A stretch of DNA of 64,000 bases from the NCBI RefSeq assembly GCF_001418105.1, contig NZ_LIQI01000019.1:1-64000 (forward strand). The letters run 5' to 3'. A model generated the notes under the pieces. It saw only the letters and a list, made by a program, of their open reading frames with translations. It ran no database searches and had not been told where the DNA came from. Shown piece by piece: positions 44,308 to 52,166 of this stretch. Made by a program: the position numbers and the translations under genes. The DNA comes from Lacinutrix himadriensis (GTDB lineage Bacteria > Bacteroidota > Bacteroidia > Flavobacteriales > Flavobacteriaceae). The stretch's first letter is position 1. The number at the start of each line of letters is the position of its first letter.

Positions 44308-45519
44308 ATGCAAAAAAACCAAACTGTAAAATTTGAATTTATAGCCTTAATGGCTTCCTTAATGTCTATTGTTGCTTTGGCTATTGATGCTATTTTACCT
44401 GCAATGTCTGCGATTGGGATTTCAATTAACAGTCTGGATACCAACAACAACCAATTGCTAATTACCATGATTTTTCTTGGTTTAGGTTTTGGTCAATTAT
44501 TATTTGGACCATTGTCGGATAGTTTTGGAAGAAAACCAATTGTATATATTGGGTTTTCTGTTTTTGCTGTTGCTAGTGTTATTTGTGTACTCGCTCCTAC
44601 TTTAGAATGGATGGTTTTCGGTAGAATTTTACAAGGTGTTGGATTAGCAGCACCAAGAACCATTGCTATTGCTGTTATTAGGGATATGTATATAGGCGAT
44701 TACATGGCAAAAATCATGTCTTTTGTAACCACTTTTTTCATTTTAGTTCCTGTTATCGCTCCTGTTATGGGGAAATTTATTTTAAACCATTACAATTGGA
44801 AAGGCATTTTTTATGTACAATTAGTCATGGCTTTGTTAGTCAGTATTTGGTTTTGGAAAAGACAACCAGAAACCCTGAAACCCGAGTATAAAATTAAGTT
44901 TACCAAGCATGTTTTTCTAGATGGTTTAAAGGAATTAATAAAACACAAAGAAACCATGGGATTCACCGTTATTTCGGGTCTTATCTCTGGTGCTTTTATT
45001 GTGTATTTAAGCGCATCTCAAATCATTTTTGAAAACCAATATGGTTTGATTGATGAATTTCCATACATTTTTGCTGGCTTAGCTGCTGGTGTTGGTTTAT
45101 CTACTTTTTTAAATGGTAGTTTTGTTATGCGATTTGGAATGTGGCGTTTATCTTATTTTGCAATTATACTATTTAGTGTAAATGCGTTAATATATGTGCT
45201 TCTTTTTTGGAATTCTGCAAACCCATCCTTACCAATAATACTCTTATTCATGGCGATTCAGTTTTTTACTATTGGGTTTATTTTTGGAAACTTAAGAGCG
45301 ATTGCCATGGAACCTATTGGTCATATTGCAGGAATTGGAGCTGCAATTACGGGGTTTATTTCTACACTTATGGCAGTGCCAATTGCTAATTTTATTGGAG
45401 GATTTGTTACAGATACTGCCTTACCTCTATTTATAGGTTTTACTATTTTTGGAACACTTTCTTTCTTTATTTTTATTCGTATGCGCGTTTTACATACGAG
45501 AGGTTTAGTGGATGCTTAA
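44308..45519 (+). CDS. Bcr/CflA-type multidrug efflux MFS transporter
   Basis: This 403-residue, twelve-span protein has DHA1 drug-efflux features. The loop-2 motif GQLLFGPLSDSFGRKPIVYIG lies near residues 52-75, and the Bcr family start is FIALMASLMSIVALAIDAILPAMSAIG. The gene expels small molecules using proton flow; sulfonamide or bicyclomycin resistance is typical of relatives, but the actual substrate is unknown. It is divergent from the MsbA-like gene and followed by a long repeat-rich intergenic region. Confidence 0.92.
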   Translation: MQKNQTVKFEFIALMASLMSIVALAIDAILPAMSAIGISINSLDTNNNQLLITMIFLGLGFGQLLFGPLSDSFGRKPIVYIGFSVFAVASVICVLAPTLEWMVFGRILQGVGLAAPRTIAIAVIRDMYIGDYMAKIMSFVTTFFILVPVIAPVMGKFILNHYNWKGIFYVQLVMALLVSIWFWKRQPETLKPEYKIKFTKHVFLDGLKELIKHKETMGFTVISGLISGAFIVYLSASQIIFENQYGLIDEFPYIFAGLAAGVGLSTFLNGSFVMRFGMWRLSYFAIILFSVNALIYVLLFWNSANPSLPIILLFMAIQFFTIGFIFGNLRAIAMEPIGHIAGIGAAITGFISTLMAVPIANFIGGFVTDTALPLFIGFTIFGTLSFFIFIRMRVLHTRGLVDA

Positions 45520-45577
45520 TTGCTTTTAGTTGTTCTTGATAATTTTACTTGAACTGAAAACACAAAATAAATATTGC

Positions 45578-45658
45578 TGTCACTTCGAGTGATGCTAAGG
45601 TACGATGTATTGTATCGAGAAGTGATTACAAACAAAAACCTGTTCTCTATATATTTCT
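45578..45658 (+). repeat. Dispersed repeat R1, copy a
   Basis: Begins tgtcacttcgagtgatgcta and includes tgtatcgagaagtgattaca and a ctgttctctata tail. The same unit recurs at 46454-46540 in the same orientation, in shorter or diverged form near 50417, and inverted around 57520-57590. It has no coding sense; chance open frames run through it. Confidence 0.8.
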
Positions 45659-45660
45659 AT

Positions 45661-46003
45661 TTACGTTCATTTTGTCTTGATACAAAACGAACCAAAAAAT
45701 CAAAACGATTTATTAGGAAATTAAAAAGTACCATTCGCTGCTACATTAATATTCATCCTTTTTGGTATATATATTTTCAATCCTTGATTTTAACTTAAAA
45801 CATTAAAAATTGCTCATTATTTCTTAAAATCGTTGATTCCGACGTTGTCGAAATTTCAAGTAGCATCAAATGCTAAGATATATTTACAGCGTCATTATTA
45901 TAATTACAAACATATTCGTTTATGACTCCTTCCTTTAGTTAAAGAAAGGTGGTTTTTGTTTAAACAAAAATCGGATGGTTTGTAGAAAAAGGCGAAGCTC
46001 TTT
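45661..46003 (+). repeat. Long repeat R2, copy a
   Basis: From ttacgttcattttgtcttga to the ggcgaagctctttt module. It is duplicated in tandem as copy b. It contains acaaaacgaaccaaaaaatc, a central segment ending gctaagatatatttacagcg, and a 3' module with complementary arms (ccttcctttagttaaag...ggtgg). Non-coding; between gene 44308 and gene 46577. Confidence 0.8.
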
Positions 46004-46025
46004 TAATAAAACTTTTCTTTTTTCT

Positions 46026-46400
46026 TTACGTTCATTTTGTCTTGATACAAAACGAACCAAAAAATCAAAACGATTTATTAGGAAATTAAAACGATTTATT
46101 AGGAAATTAAAAAGTACCATTCGCTGTTACATTAATAATCATCCTTTTTTGGTGTATATATTTTCAATCCTTGATTTTAACTTAAAACATTAAGAATTGC
46201 TCATTATTTCTTAAAATCGTTGATTCCGACGTTGTTGAAATTTCAAGTAGCATCAAATGCTAAGATATATTTACAGCGTCATTATAATTACAAACATATT
46301 CGTTTATAGCTCCTTCTTTTAGTTAAAGGAAGGTGGTTTTTGTTGCAACAAAAATCGGATGGTTTGCAGAGAAAGGCGAAGCTCTTTTATAAACTCGGCT
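46026..46400 (+). repeat. Long repeat R2, copy b (tandem with copy a)
   Basis: Starts 365 bp after copy a and is highly similar along its whole length. It differs by an inserted extra 21-bp unit (46070-46111) and small changes. R2 and its flanking R1 copies make the block R1-R2-R2-R1 across 45578-46540. Confidence 0.8.
46070..46111 (+). repeat. 21-bp tandem duplication
   Basis: acgatttattaggaaattaaa occurs twice in direct succession in R2 copy b but only once in copy a, so it is a recent slippage or duplication event. Confidence 0.85.
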
Positions 46401-46453
46401 TTCTTAAAATTCCAAAAAAATTCCCTCAAACTTAAAACACTAATTAAACCTTG

Positions 46454-46540
46454 CTGTCACATGGAGTGATGCTAAGGCACGAAGCATTGTATCGAGAAGC
46501 AATTACAAACACAAATCTGTTCTCTATACATTTCTCCTTT
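46454..46540 (+). repeat. Dispersed repeat R1, copy b
   Basis: tgtcacatggagtgatgctaaggcacgaag... with gtatcgagaagc and a ctgttctctata tail matches the R1 copy at 45578. Together they flank the R2 pair. Confidence 0.78.
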
Positions 46541-46576
46541 CGTCGAAACACTCGAACTGACAAAAGTCTTTATTCC

Positions 46577-47647
46577 TTAAAAACTCCCCGAATCCACATC
46601 CTTAATAAAATCAATCAGTCCTTTAAAAAATACTTTCTGATCATCAAATTGCGAAAGATGACTTCCGTTAGGACATAATAAAAAGCGTCCGTTTTGCACT
46701 TCGGTACTTATCCATTTCATGTGTTCTGGATCCATAGTATCATGCGTTGCACCAATAGTTAATGTTGGAATTTTAATTTCTTTCAATCGATCGGTAACAT
46801 CCCAATTTTTCAGGGTTGCATCTCCTTTTATTCCGAACTCACTTGGTCCTTGCATAGTCACATATACCTCCGGATTTAAATGCTTAAAACCTCTATTTAT
46901 TGGTTCTGGCCACTCGGCAACAGGCATTCGAATCACATGTTCTGTATAATAGTTATTTACAATCAATTCCATGTACCGCGGATTGGTATAATCTTCTTTA
47001 TCTTCATAACTCTTGATCTCTTTTAGTACTTCTGGATCCATTTTTGGAGCAAGTACTTCGTCACTATATTTTTGATATTCCGGAATAGAAGCCACCATAT
47101 TCGAAATAATTAATCCTTTTAAATTTTCTTGGTATTTCAACGCATATTGCATCCCAAGAATTCCTCCCCAAGATTGTCCGTATAAATAAAAATTGTCTTT
47201 ATCTAATCCTAAAGCAATTCGTACTTGCTCTACTTCTTCCACAAAACGATCTAAATCCCAAAGGCTTAAATCTTTTGGTTGATCACTGTAATACGATCCT
47301 AGCTGGTCGTAATAATAGTATTCTATATTTTCCTGCGGAAAGTAACCATCAAAACATTCATAAATCTCGTGTGTCATTCCTGGTCCGCCATGTAATAACA
47401 ATACTTTCATGGTCGGATTATTACCAACACGCTTGGTCCATACTTTAAATTCCCCTTTTGGAGTTGTAATCGGAATCATTTTAATGCCGCCTAAAAACTG
47501 GTCTTTCTCTTGCGGTTTTAGATAGTTTTCTGCGGAAGTATTTGTTGCTTCGTATTCTAGATGTCCAGCATGTTCTTGTGTATGTTCTTTTTTGCAATTC
47601 AAACACAATACACTTAATACGACTAGAACTATTATTTTGATTTTCAT
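46577..47647 (-). CDS. Proline iminopeptidase-like alpha/beta hydrolase, lipoprotein
   Basis: The 356-residue protein has a lipoprotein signal (VLSVLCLNC, lipobox Cys near residue 18) and an alpha/beta-hydrolase core. Its features are LLLHGGPGMTHEIY (oxyanion region HGGPG), nucleophile elbow GQSWGG (Ser159), acid GATHDTMDPEH and a His in NGSHLSQFDD. HGGPG and GQSWGG are hallmarks of the proline iminopeptidase family. It would release N-terminal residues from peptides, here on the envelope. Single-gene unit. Confidence 0.9.
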   Translation of the reverse strand: MKIKIIVLVVLSVLCLNCKKEHTQEHAGHLEYEATNTSAENYLKPQEKDQFLGGIKMIPITTPKGEFKVWTKRVGNNPTMKVLLLHGGPGMTHEIYECFDGYFPQENIEYYYYDQLGSYYSDQPKDLSLWDLDRFVEEVEQVRIALGLDKDNFYLYGQSWGGILGMQYALKYQENLKGLIISNMVASIPEYQKYSDEVLAPKMDPEVLKEIKSYEDKEDYTNPRYMELIVNNYYTEHVIRMPVAEWPEPINRGFKHLNPEVYVTMQGPSEFGIKGDATLKNWDVTDRLKEIKIPTLTIGATHDTMDPEHMKWISTEVQNGRFLLCPNGSHLSQFDDQKVFFKGLIDFIKDVDSGSF

Positions 47648-47769
47648 AAAACGGAAGAATTTAGAATACTAAGTTAAAGAAATAAATCCTCATTTAATAA
47701 CTATAGTATTTTAGCAACAATATGATAATTATCAGAATATTACCGCTTCTTTTTCTATAACTTAGTAGC

Positions 47770-49677
47770 ATGAAGAATACTATTGCAGAACGTATTTTAG
47801 ATTTCTTAAAAGGCTTTCCTCCTTTTGATGCCTTGACGCATGAGCAACTGTTCAGCATTGCTACCCAAGTTAAAGTGCATTATATTGAAAAAGACAACTA
47901 TATTTTTAAGCAAAATGAAGATTTACACGATTCGTTTTACGTGGTAAAAGATGGCGCTATTGGTATTTATAGAGGAAATAGCTTGGTAGACGAATGTGAT
48001 GAAGGCGATATTTTTGGCCTACGTGCTTTAATTCGGAAAGATCAATATTTGCTAGATGCCAAAGCCATTGAAGAAAGTATTGTTTACAGTATGTCTTCTA
48101 AAGTTTTGGAAGATATTATTATTACCAACCCAAAAGCGAATCAGTTTTTAATTGCCAGTTTTGCTACTAATACTCGTAATCCGTATTCGGAAGAAGACAA
48201 AGGAACCCTATTTGCTAACGAAAGTTTTTTACAACCCAATACCAATAGTTTTACCGAAGTACAATCTGCAAACTTTTCTAAAAACCCTATTGTTTGCCAA
48301 GCACATACCATTATAAAAGATGCTTGTATAGTGATGAGTGCACGCAAAGTCGGTTCGATTATTATTACCGAAAACAAGCAGCCGATAGGTATTATTACCG
48401 ACAAAGATTTACGTAATAAAATAGCAACAGGATTACATACTATAAGCGAAGAAGTAGAAAGTATTATGTCGGCTCCTGTGATTACGTTTCCGCCAACCAT
48501 AACCGTTGCCGAGGCTCAAATAGCCATGCTAAAAAATGAAATTTCTCATTTATGTATTACTGCAGATGGCACGCCAAATTCGGAATTGATTGGTATTTTA
48601 TCTGAACATGATATTATTGTAATGCATGGAAATAATCCTTCCGTATTAATTAAAGAAATCAAGCGTGCAACCTCAGCCGAATCTTTAAAATTCATAAGAG
48701 AAAAAGCACAAGAATTGCTTAAAAACTATATTGAACAACATATACCTATTTCGTTTATCGCTAATATTATTTCAGCAATTAACGATGCTATAACTAAACG
48801 TATTATTCTATTAAGTATTACCGAAATACAAGAAGAACCTCCTGTACCTTTTGCTTGGTTGGCCATTGGTAGCCAAGGTAGAAAAGAGCAATTATTACTA
48901 ACAGATCAAGACAATGCGTTAGTATTTGAAGATGTTTCCGAAGACAAAAAAGAAGCGACTACCTCCTATTTTTTAAAATTGGCAAAAGGGATCAACAACA
49001 AGCTAAATACGGTTGGTTTTGAACTTTGTCCTGCTAATATGATGGCTAGTAATCCCAAATGGTGTTTATCGGTTACCGAATGGAAAGCCCAATTTAAAAA
49101 TTGGATTACCCATCCAGACCAAGATAAAATCATGCTTTGCAATATCTTTTTTGATTACGATTTGGTATATGGAAATCATGAGCTGGTGGATGAGATGTCC
49201 ACGAGTATTTTTGAAGCTATTGACAGCTATGAAATTTTCTTAAATTTTATGGGTCGTGACGCTCTAAAGAACCCAGCACCTTTAAGCTTTTTTAGAAATT
49301 TTTTAGTAGAAGATTCTGGCGAACATAAAGATCAGTTTGATATTAAAGCACGTGCTATTATGCCACTTGTAGATGCTGCACGACTGCTCGTTTTATCACA
49401 TAACACAAAAGACGTCAACAGTACTATTGCACGTTTTAAAAAACTTGCCGAGATAGAACCGCAAACCAAAGATTTATACGAATCTTGCATTAGTGCCTTT
49501 CGCATTTTATTGCGTTTTAGAACCCAACAAGGTTTGAAAAATAACGATTCTGGGAGATTTATAGATTTGAATAGCCTGAGCAAAGCCGACAGACTAAAAC
49601 TTAAAGGCTGTTTTAAACCTATAAAGGATATTCAAGATTTATTGAAAATTCGTTTTAAACTCTCTCAATTATTATAA
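47770..49677 (+). CDS. cNMP-binding / CBS-pair / DUF294 nucleotidyltransferase-like protein
   Basis: Domain order in 635 residues: a cyclic-nucleotide-binding domain (about 10-130), a CBS pair (about 170-290, with VGSIIITENKQPIGIITDKDLRNK and HDIIVMH), and a GlnD-like nucleotidyltransferase fold (GSQGRKEQLLLTDQDNALVFED, near 365). A helical DUF294 C-terminal part follows. This set suggests regulation by nucleotides of a transferase acting on an unknown target. The next gene, a DnaQ-like exonuclease, starts at the base after its stop codon, so they are tightly coupled; the pair recurs in Bacteroidota in my recollection. Confidence 0.9.
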   Translation: MKNTIAERILDFLKGFPPFDALTHEQLFSIATQVKVHYIEKDNYIFKQNEDLHDSFYVVKDGAIGIYRGNSLVDECDEGDIFGLRALIRKDQYLLDAKAIEESIVYSMSSKVLEDIIITNPKANQFLIASFATNTRNPYSEEDKGTLFANESFLQPNTNSFTEVQSANFSKNPIVCQAHTIIKDACIVMSARKVGSIIITENKQPIGIITDKDLRNKIATGLHTISEEVESIMSAPVITFPPTITVAEAQIAMLKNEISHLCITADGTPNSELIGILSEHDIIVMHGNNPSVLIKEIKRATSAESLKFIREKAQELLKNYIEQHIPISFIANIISAINDAITKRIILLSITEIQEEPPVPFAWLAIGSQGRKEQLLLTDQDNALVFEDVSEDKKEATTSYFLKLAKGINNKLNTVGFELCPANMMASNPKWCLSVTEWKAQFKNWITHPDQDKIMLCNIFFDYDLVYGNHELVDEMSTSIFEAIDSYEIFLNFMGRDALKNPAPLSFFRNFLVEDSGEHKDQFDIKARAIMPLVDAARLLVLSHNTKDVNSTIARFKKLAEIEPQTKDLYESCISAFRILLRFRTQQGLKNNDSGRFIDLNSLSKADRLKLKGCFKPIKDIQDLLKIRFKLSQLL

Positions 49678-50313
49678 ATGAATTGGTTTAAACGCAAAAC
49701 ATATCCGGATTTTTATAACGCTTACGCGGAAAGTTTTAAAGGAAAAAACAATCCTTTAGAAGCTACACGATTTATTGTGTTTGATACCGAAACTACCGGG
49801 TTAAATCCTAACGAAGATCTTATTTTATCTATTGGAACAGTAACCATACAAAACTTTAGTATAGACGTTTCCGACAGCTTGGAATGCTATGTGCAACAAG
49901 AACATTTTAATGCGGATACGGTAAAAATTCATGGTATTTTAAAAGCAGGATCTATTCGTAAAATAGAAGAAACAGAAGCTATAAAGCTATTCTTAAAACA
50001 TATTGAAGGAGCTGTTTTGGTAGCACATCATATAGCCTTTGATGTGGCTATGATTAACCAAGCTTTACAACGAATGGATTTACCAAAGCTTAAAAATAAG
50101 TTAGTAGATACCGGGCAACTTTACAAAAAAACGAAATACGTAAAAGATCATACACATTATAGTTTAGATCAACTTTGCAATACTTTTAATATTACCATGC
50201 ATGATCGGCATACCGCTTCTGGTGATGCATATTTAACTGCTGTTTTATTTTTAAAGTTTGCTGCTTTATTAAAAAAGAAGAAAAATAGAGATTTGAGGTT
50301 AAGTGATTTTTAG
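49678..50313 (+). CDS. DnaQ-like 3'-5' exonuclease
   Basis: A DEDDh-type exonuclease of 211 residues. The first acidic motif is FDTETTGLNPNED (near residue 36), the second lies in HHIAFDVAMIN, and the last His-Asp lies in HDRHTASGDAYLTA. It removes nucleotides from DNA or RNA 3' ends using two metal ions. It resembles proofreading epsilon or PolC-like exonuclease domains but stands alone. ATG immediately follows the stop of the DUF294-type gene, so translation is coupled and the two proteins likely act together. Confidence 0.92.
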   Translation: MNWFKRKTYPDFYNAYAESFKGKNNPLEATRFIVFDTETTGLNPNEDLILSIGTVTIQNFSIDVSDSLECYVQQEHFNADTVKIHGILKAGSIRKIEETEAIKLFLKHIEGAVLVAHHIAFDVAMINQALQRMDLPKLKNKLVDTGQLYKKTKYVKDHTHYSLDQLCNTFNITMHDRHTASGDAYLTAVLFLKFAALLKKKKNRDLRLSDF

Positions 50314-50520
50314 AAGTCGTGTCTTAGTTCTCGATACAAAATTCTAAAAAAAAGAATTTCACTCGAACTGACAAGAAATAATTCAACTCAAATTGATAAA
50401 TATTACATACTTCTTTTTGTCACTTCGAGTGATTTGTGAAGGATGAACAAATGGTATCGAAAAGTAATCTAACTCAAAAATTATCGATACAAAATTCTAA
50501 AAAAAAAGAATTTCGTTTTG

Positions 50521-50606
50521 GAGTTCCTTCCTTTAGCTAAAGGAAGGTGATTTATTTGTTTTAACTAAAACCGGATGGATTGTAGAAAAAGGCGAAGCAC
50601 TTTATG
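50521..50606 (+). repeat. R2 3' module, copy c
   Basis: gttccttcctttagctaaaggaagg forms a perfect 11-bp-arm palindrome (ccttcctttag/ctaaaggaagg), followed by ggatggattgtagaaaaaggcgaagc as in R2. Confidence 0.75.
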
Positions 50607-50867
50607 ATCTGTTTTTTTCTTATCATTCATTTTTCCTTGATGAAAAACGAACCAAAAAATCACGACCAAGCCAAGGAATTTTTTCAGTTAAGAAACTGAA
50701 AAACCAATTTGAAAATTCCGCGTCGAACGGTGTTCTCCTGTTTTCGGAACTTTTCTTCTTTTATTCTTCGTCTTGGTGTTTCCATACTTTGCATGGATTT
50801 CAAGTAGTATTAAACCTCAAGATATATTTACAGCTTCTAATTTAATAAAAAACATATTCGTTTTGAC

Positions 50868-50950
50868 GCTCCTTCCTTTAGCTAAAGGAAGGTGGTTTTT
50901 GTTTTAACAAAAATCGGATGGTTTGTAGAAAAAGGCGAAGCACTTTTGTT
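50868..50950 (+). repeat. R2 3' module, copy d
   Basis: Another copy: ctccttcctttagctaaaggaagg, ggtttttgttttaacaaaaatc and ggatggtttgtagaaaaaggcgaag. Both palindromic parts are intact. Confidence 0.8.
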
Positions 50951-51039
50951 AACTCCTCTTTCTTCTAATTCAAAAAAGAAAAGAGCCAGAACTATTTTAA
51001 AATTATTATATACATTAATCAGACTGCTTCATACCTCGC

Positions 51040-51115
51040 TATGACATTCTCTTTTGCCTTTTTACTTTACCTTTTACCTTTTGCCTTTTTACTTTTTACT
51101 TTTCACTTCTGCCTT
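51040..51115. repeat. Degenerate pyrimidine-rich simple repeat
   Basis: Runs of ccttttacctttttgcc-like blocks of about 7-10 nt repeat imperfectly across this stretch and run up to the 3' end of the NYN gene. Confidence 0.65.
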
Positions 51116-51899
51116 ACACCTTTTTACTTCCTTCTCTTCGACCTTTCCCTTTAGGCTTCACCTCTTTAATCTTTACATAAATAAGTTTCATGCGTCCTCT
51201 ATTATCTTCACGACGCTCTATCTCAAAGTCAGGAATCGATTTAATTAAAGGCGTTAGTTTTTGAAAACCATAATTTCTAGAATCGAAATTGGGTTGTTTC
51301 TTTTGTAGTAAACTACCAACATCACCAAGAAAAGCCCATCCATCATCGTCGGCAACATCCTCTATAGTTGCTGCAATAAACTTAATTTCTTTCTGCGTTA
51401 TTTTATCGTATTTACTTTCTTTACTCACGGACTTTTCGGTAGACGATTCGGATTCACTTTCTTCCGCCTGATTTTTAAGAATCTCGATATATATAAACTT
51501 ATCGCAAGCCACAATAAAAGGATTCGGTGTTTTCTTTTCACCAATACCAAATACTTGCATTCCTGCTTCACGTAAACGCGTTGCTAGACGTGTAAAATCA
51601 CTATCACTAGAAACCAAACAAAAACCATCTACTTTTCCTGAATACAAAACATCCATGGCATCAATAATCATGGCAGAATCTGTAGCATTCTTCCCTGTAG
51701 TATAACCATATTGTTGAATTGGCGTAATGGCATTTTCTAACAATACATTTTTCCATTTAGTCAAATGTGGTTTGGTCCAATCGCCATAAATACGTTTTAT
51801 GGTTGGGTTACCATATTTAGCAATCTCTTCCATCATTTCTTTTACATAGGCTGAAGGAATATTATCGCCATCAATAAGTACTGCAAGTTTAATATCCAT
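51114..51899 (-). CDS. NYN-domain (LabA/MARF1-like) protein with OST-HTH-like C-terminus
   Basis: The 261-residue protein has an NYN/PIN-like ribonuclease core: LAVLIDGDNIPSAYV (first acidic site), TGKNATDSAMIIDAMDVLYSG (second) and VSSDSDFTRLATRLREAG (third, near 95-112). A second region (about 165-245) resembles an OST-HTH/LOTUS RNA-binding module (KITQKEIKFIAATIEDV, WAFLGDVGSLLQKKQPNFDSRNYG). It is probably an RNA-processing or RNA-binding protein. A terminator 50 nt upstream insulates it. Basic C-terminal tail. Confidence 0.88.
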   Translation of the reverse strand: MDIKLAVLIDGDNIPSAYVKEMMEEIAKYGNPTIKRIYGDWTKPHLTKWKNVLLENAITPIQQYGYTTGKNATDSAMIIDAMDVLYSGKVDGFCLVSSDSDFTRLATRLREAGMQVFGIGEKKTPNPFIVACDKFIYIEILKNQAEESESESSTEKSVSKESKYDKITQKEIKFIAATIEDVADDDGWAFLGDVGSLLQKKQPNFDSRNYGFQKLTPLIKSIPDFEIERREDNRGRMKLIYVKIKEVKPKGKGRREGSKKV

Positions 51900-51947
51900 A
51901 GGTTTTAGTGCTTTTTAATAATTAGTATAAAGGTAATAGCATTATAC

Positions 51948-51979
51948 AAAAAAACCACTCCAATTGGAGCGGTTTTTTT
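51948..51979 (-). terminator. Rho-independent terminator
   Basis: On the minus strand accgctcc-aatt-ggagtggt (one G-U pair) is followed by a T run. It lies after the small basic gene (51994-52098) and ahead of the NYN gene. Confidence 0.82.
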
Positions 51980-51993
51980 GTTCTCTTAAGTTA

Positions 51994-52098
51994 TTATTTT
52001 TTAGCTGCTTTTTTAGCCAATTTTGCAGCCTTTTTCTCTTTAGGTGATAATGCTGCTTCTTTTTTTACGTTTTTCTTTGAATCTTGTGACTTAGCCAT
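51994..52098 (-). CDS. Small Lys/Ala-rich basic protein (34 aa)
   Basis: From ATG at 52098 the frame reads MAKSQDSKKNVKKEAALSPK and then a run of EKKAAKLAKKAAKK. It is about 40 percent Lys and very Ala-rich, an extended or helical nucleic-acid-binding type. Small proteins of this kind are common in Flavobacteriia but usually missed. It has its own terminator and its upstream DNA is free, so it looks like a real gene. Function unknown. Confidence 0.65.
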   Translation of the reverse strand: MAKSQDSKKNVKKEAALSPKEKKAAKLAKKAAKK

Positions 52099-52166
52099 GA
52101 TTATATATTTTTAGGTTTCTTTTTTAAATTATAGTTTAAATGTAGTGAAATAATCTTAATCTACTT

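Larger units (their letters stand above)
50314..51113. other. 800-bp repeat-rich intergenic region
   Basis: No credible gene. It contains a diverged R1 segment near 50417-50460, two copies of the R2 3' module (50521-50606 and 50868-50950), AT-rich spacer and a pyrimidine-rich tail. Sequence such as acgaaccaaaaaatc and cagcttctaattt relates it to the R2 block at 45.6-46.4 kb, so it is the same family at a second site. Confidence 0.75.

Noticed and set aside
45574-46193. Plus-strand frames of about 60-75 codons through the R1/R2 block, with RFIRKLK repeats
   Set aside because: They follow the repeat family itself, appear in both tandem copies and depend on an AT-rich non-coding repeat. They lack credible starts or conserved protein features.
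51054-51248. 64-residue plus-strand frame rich in Phe and Leu
   Set aside because: Produced by the pyrimidine-rich simple repeat and the antisense of the NYN gene; not credible as a protein.
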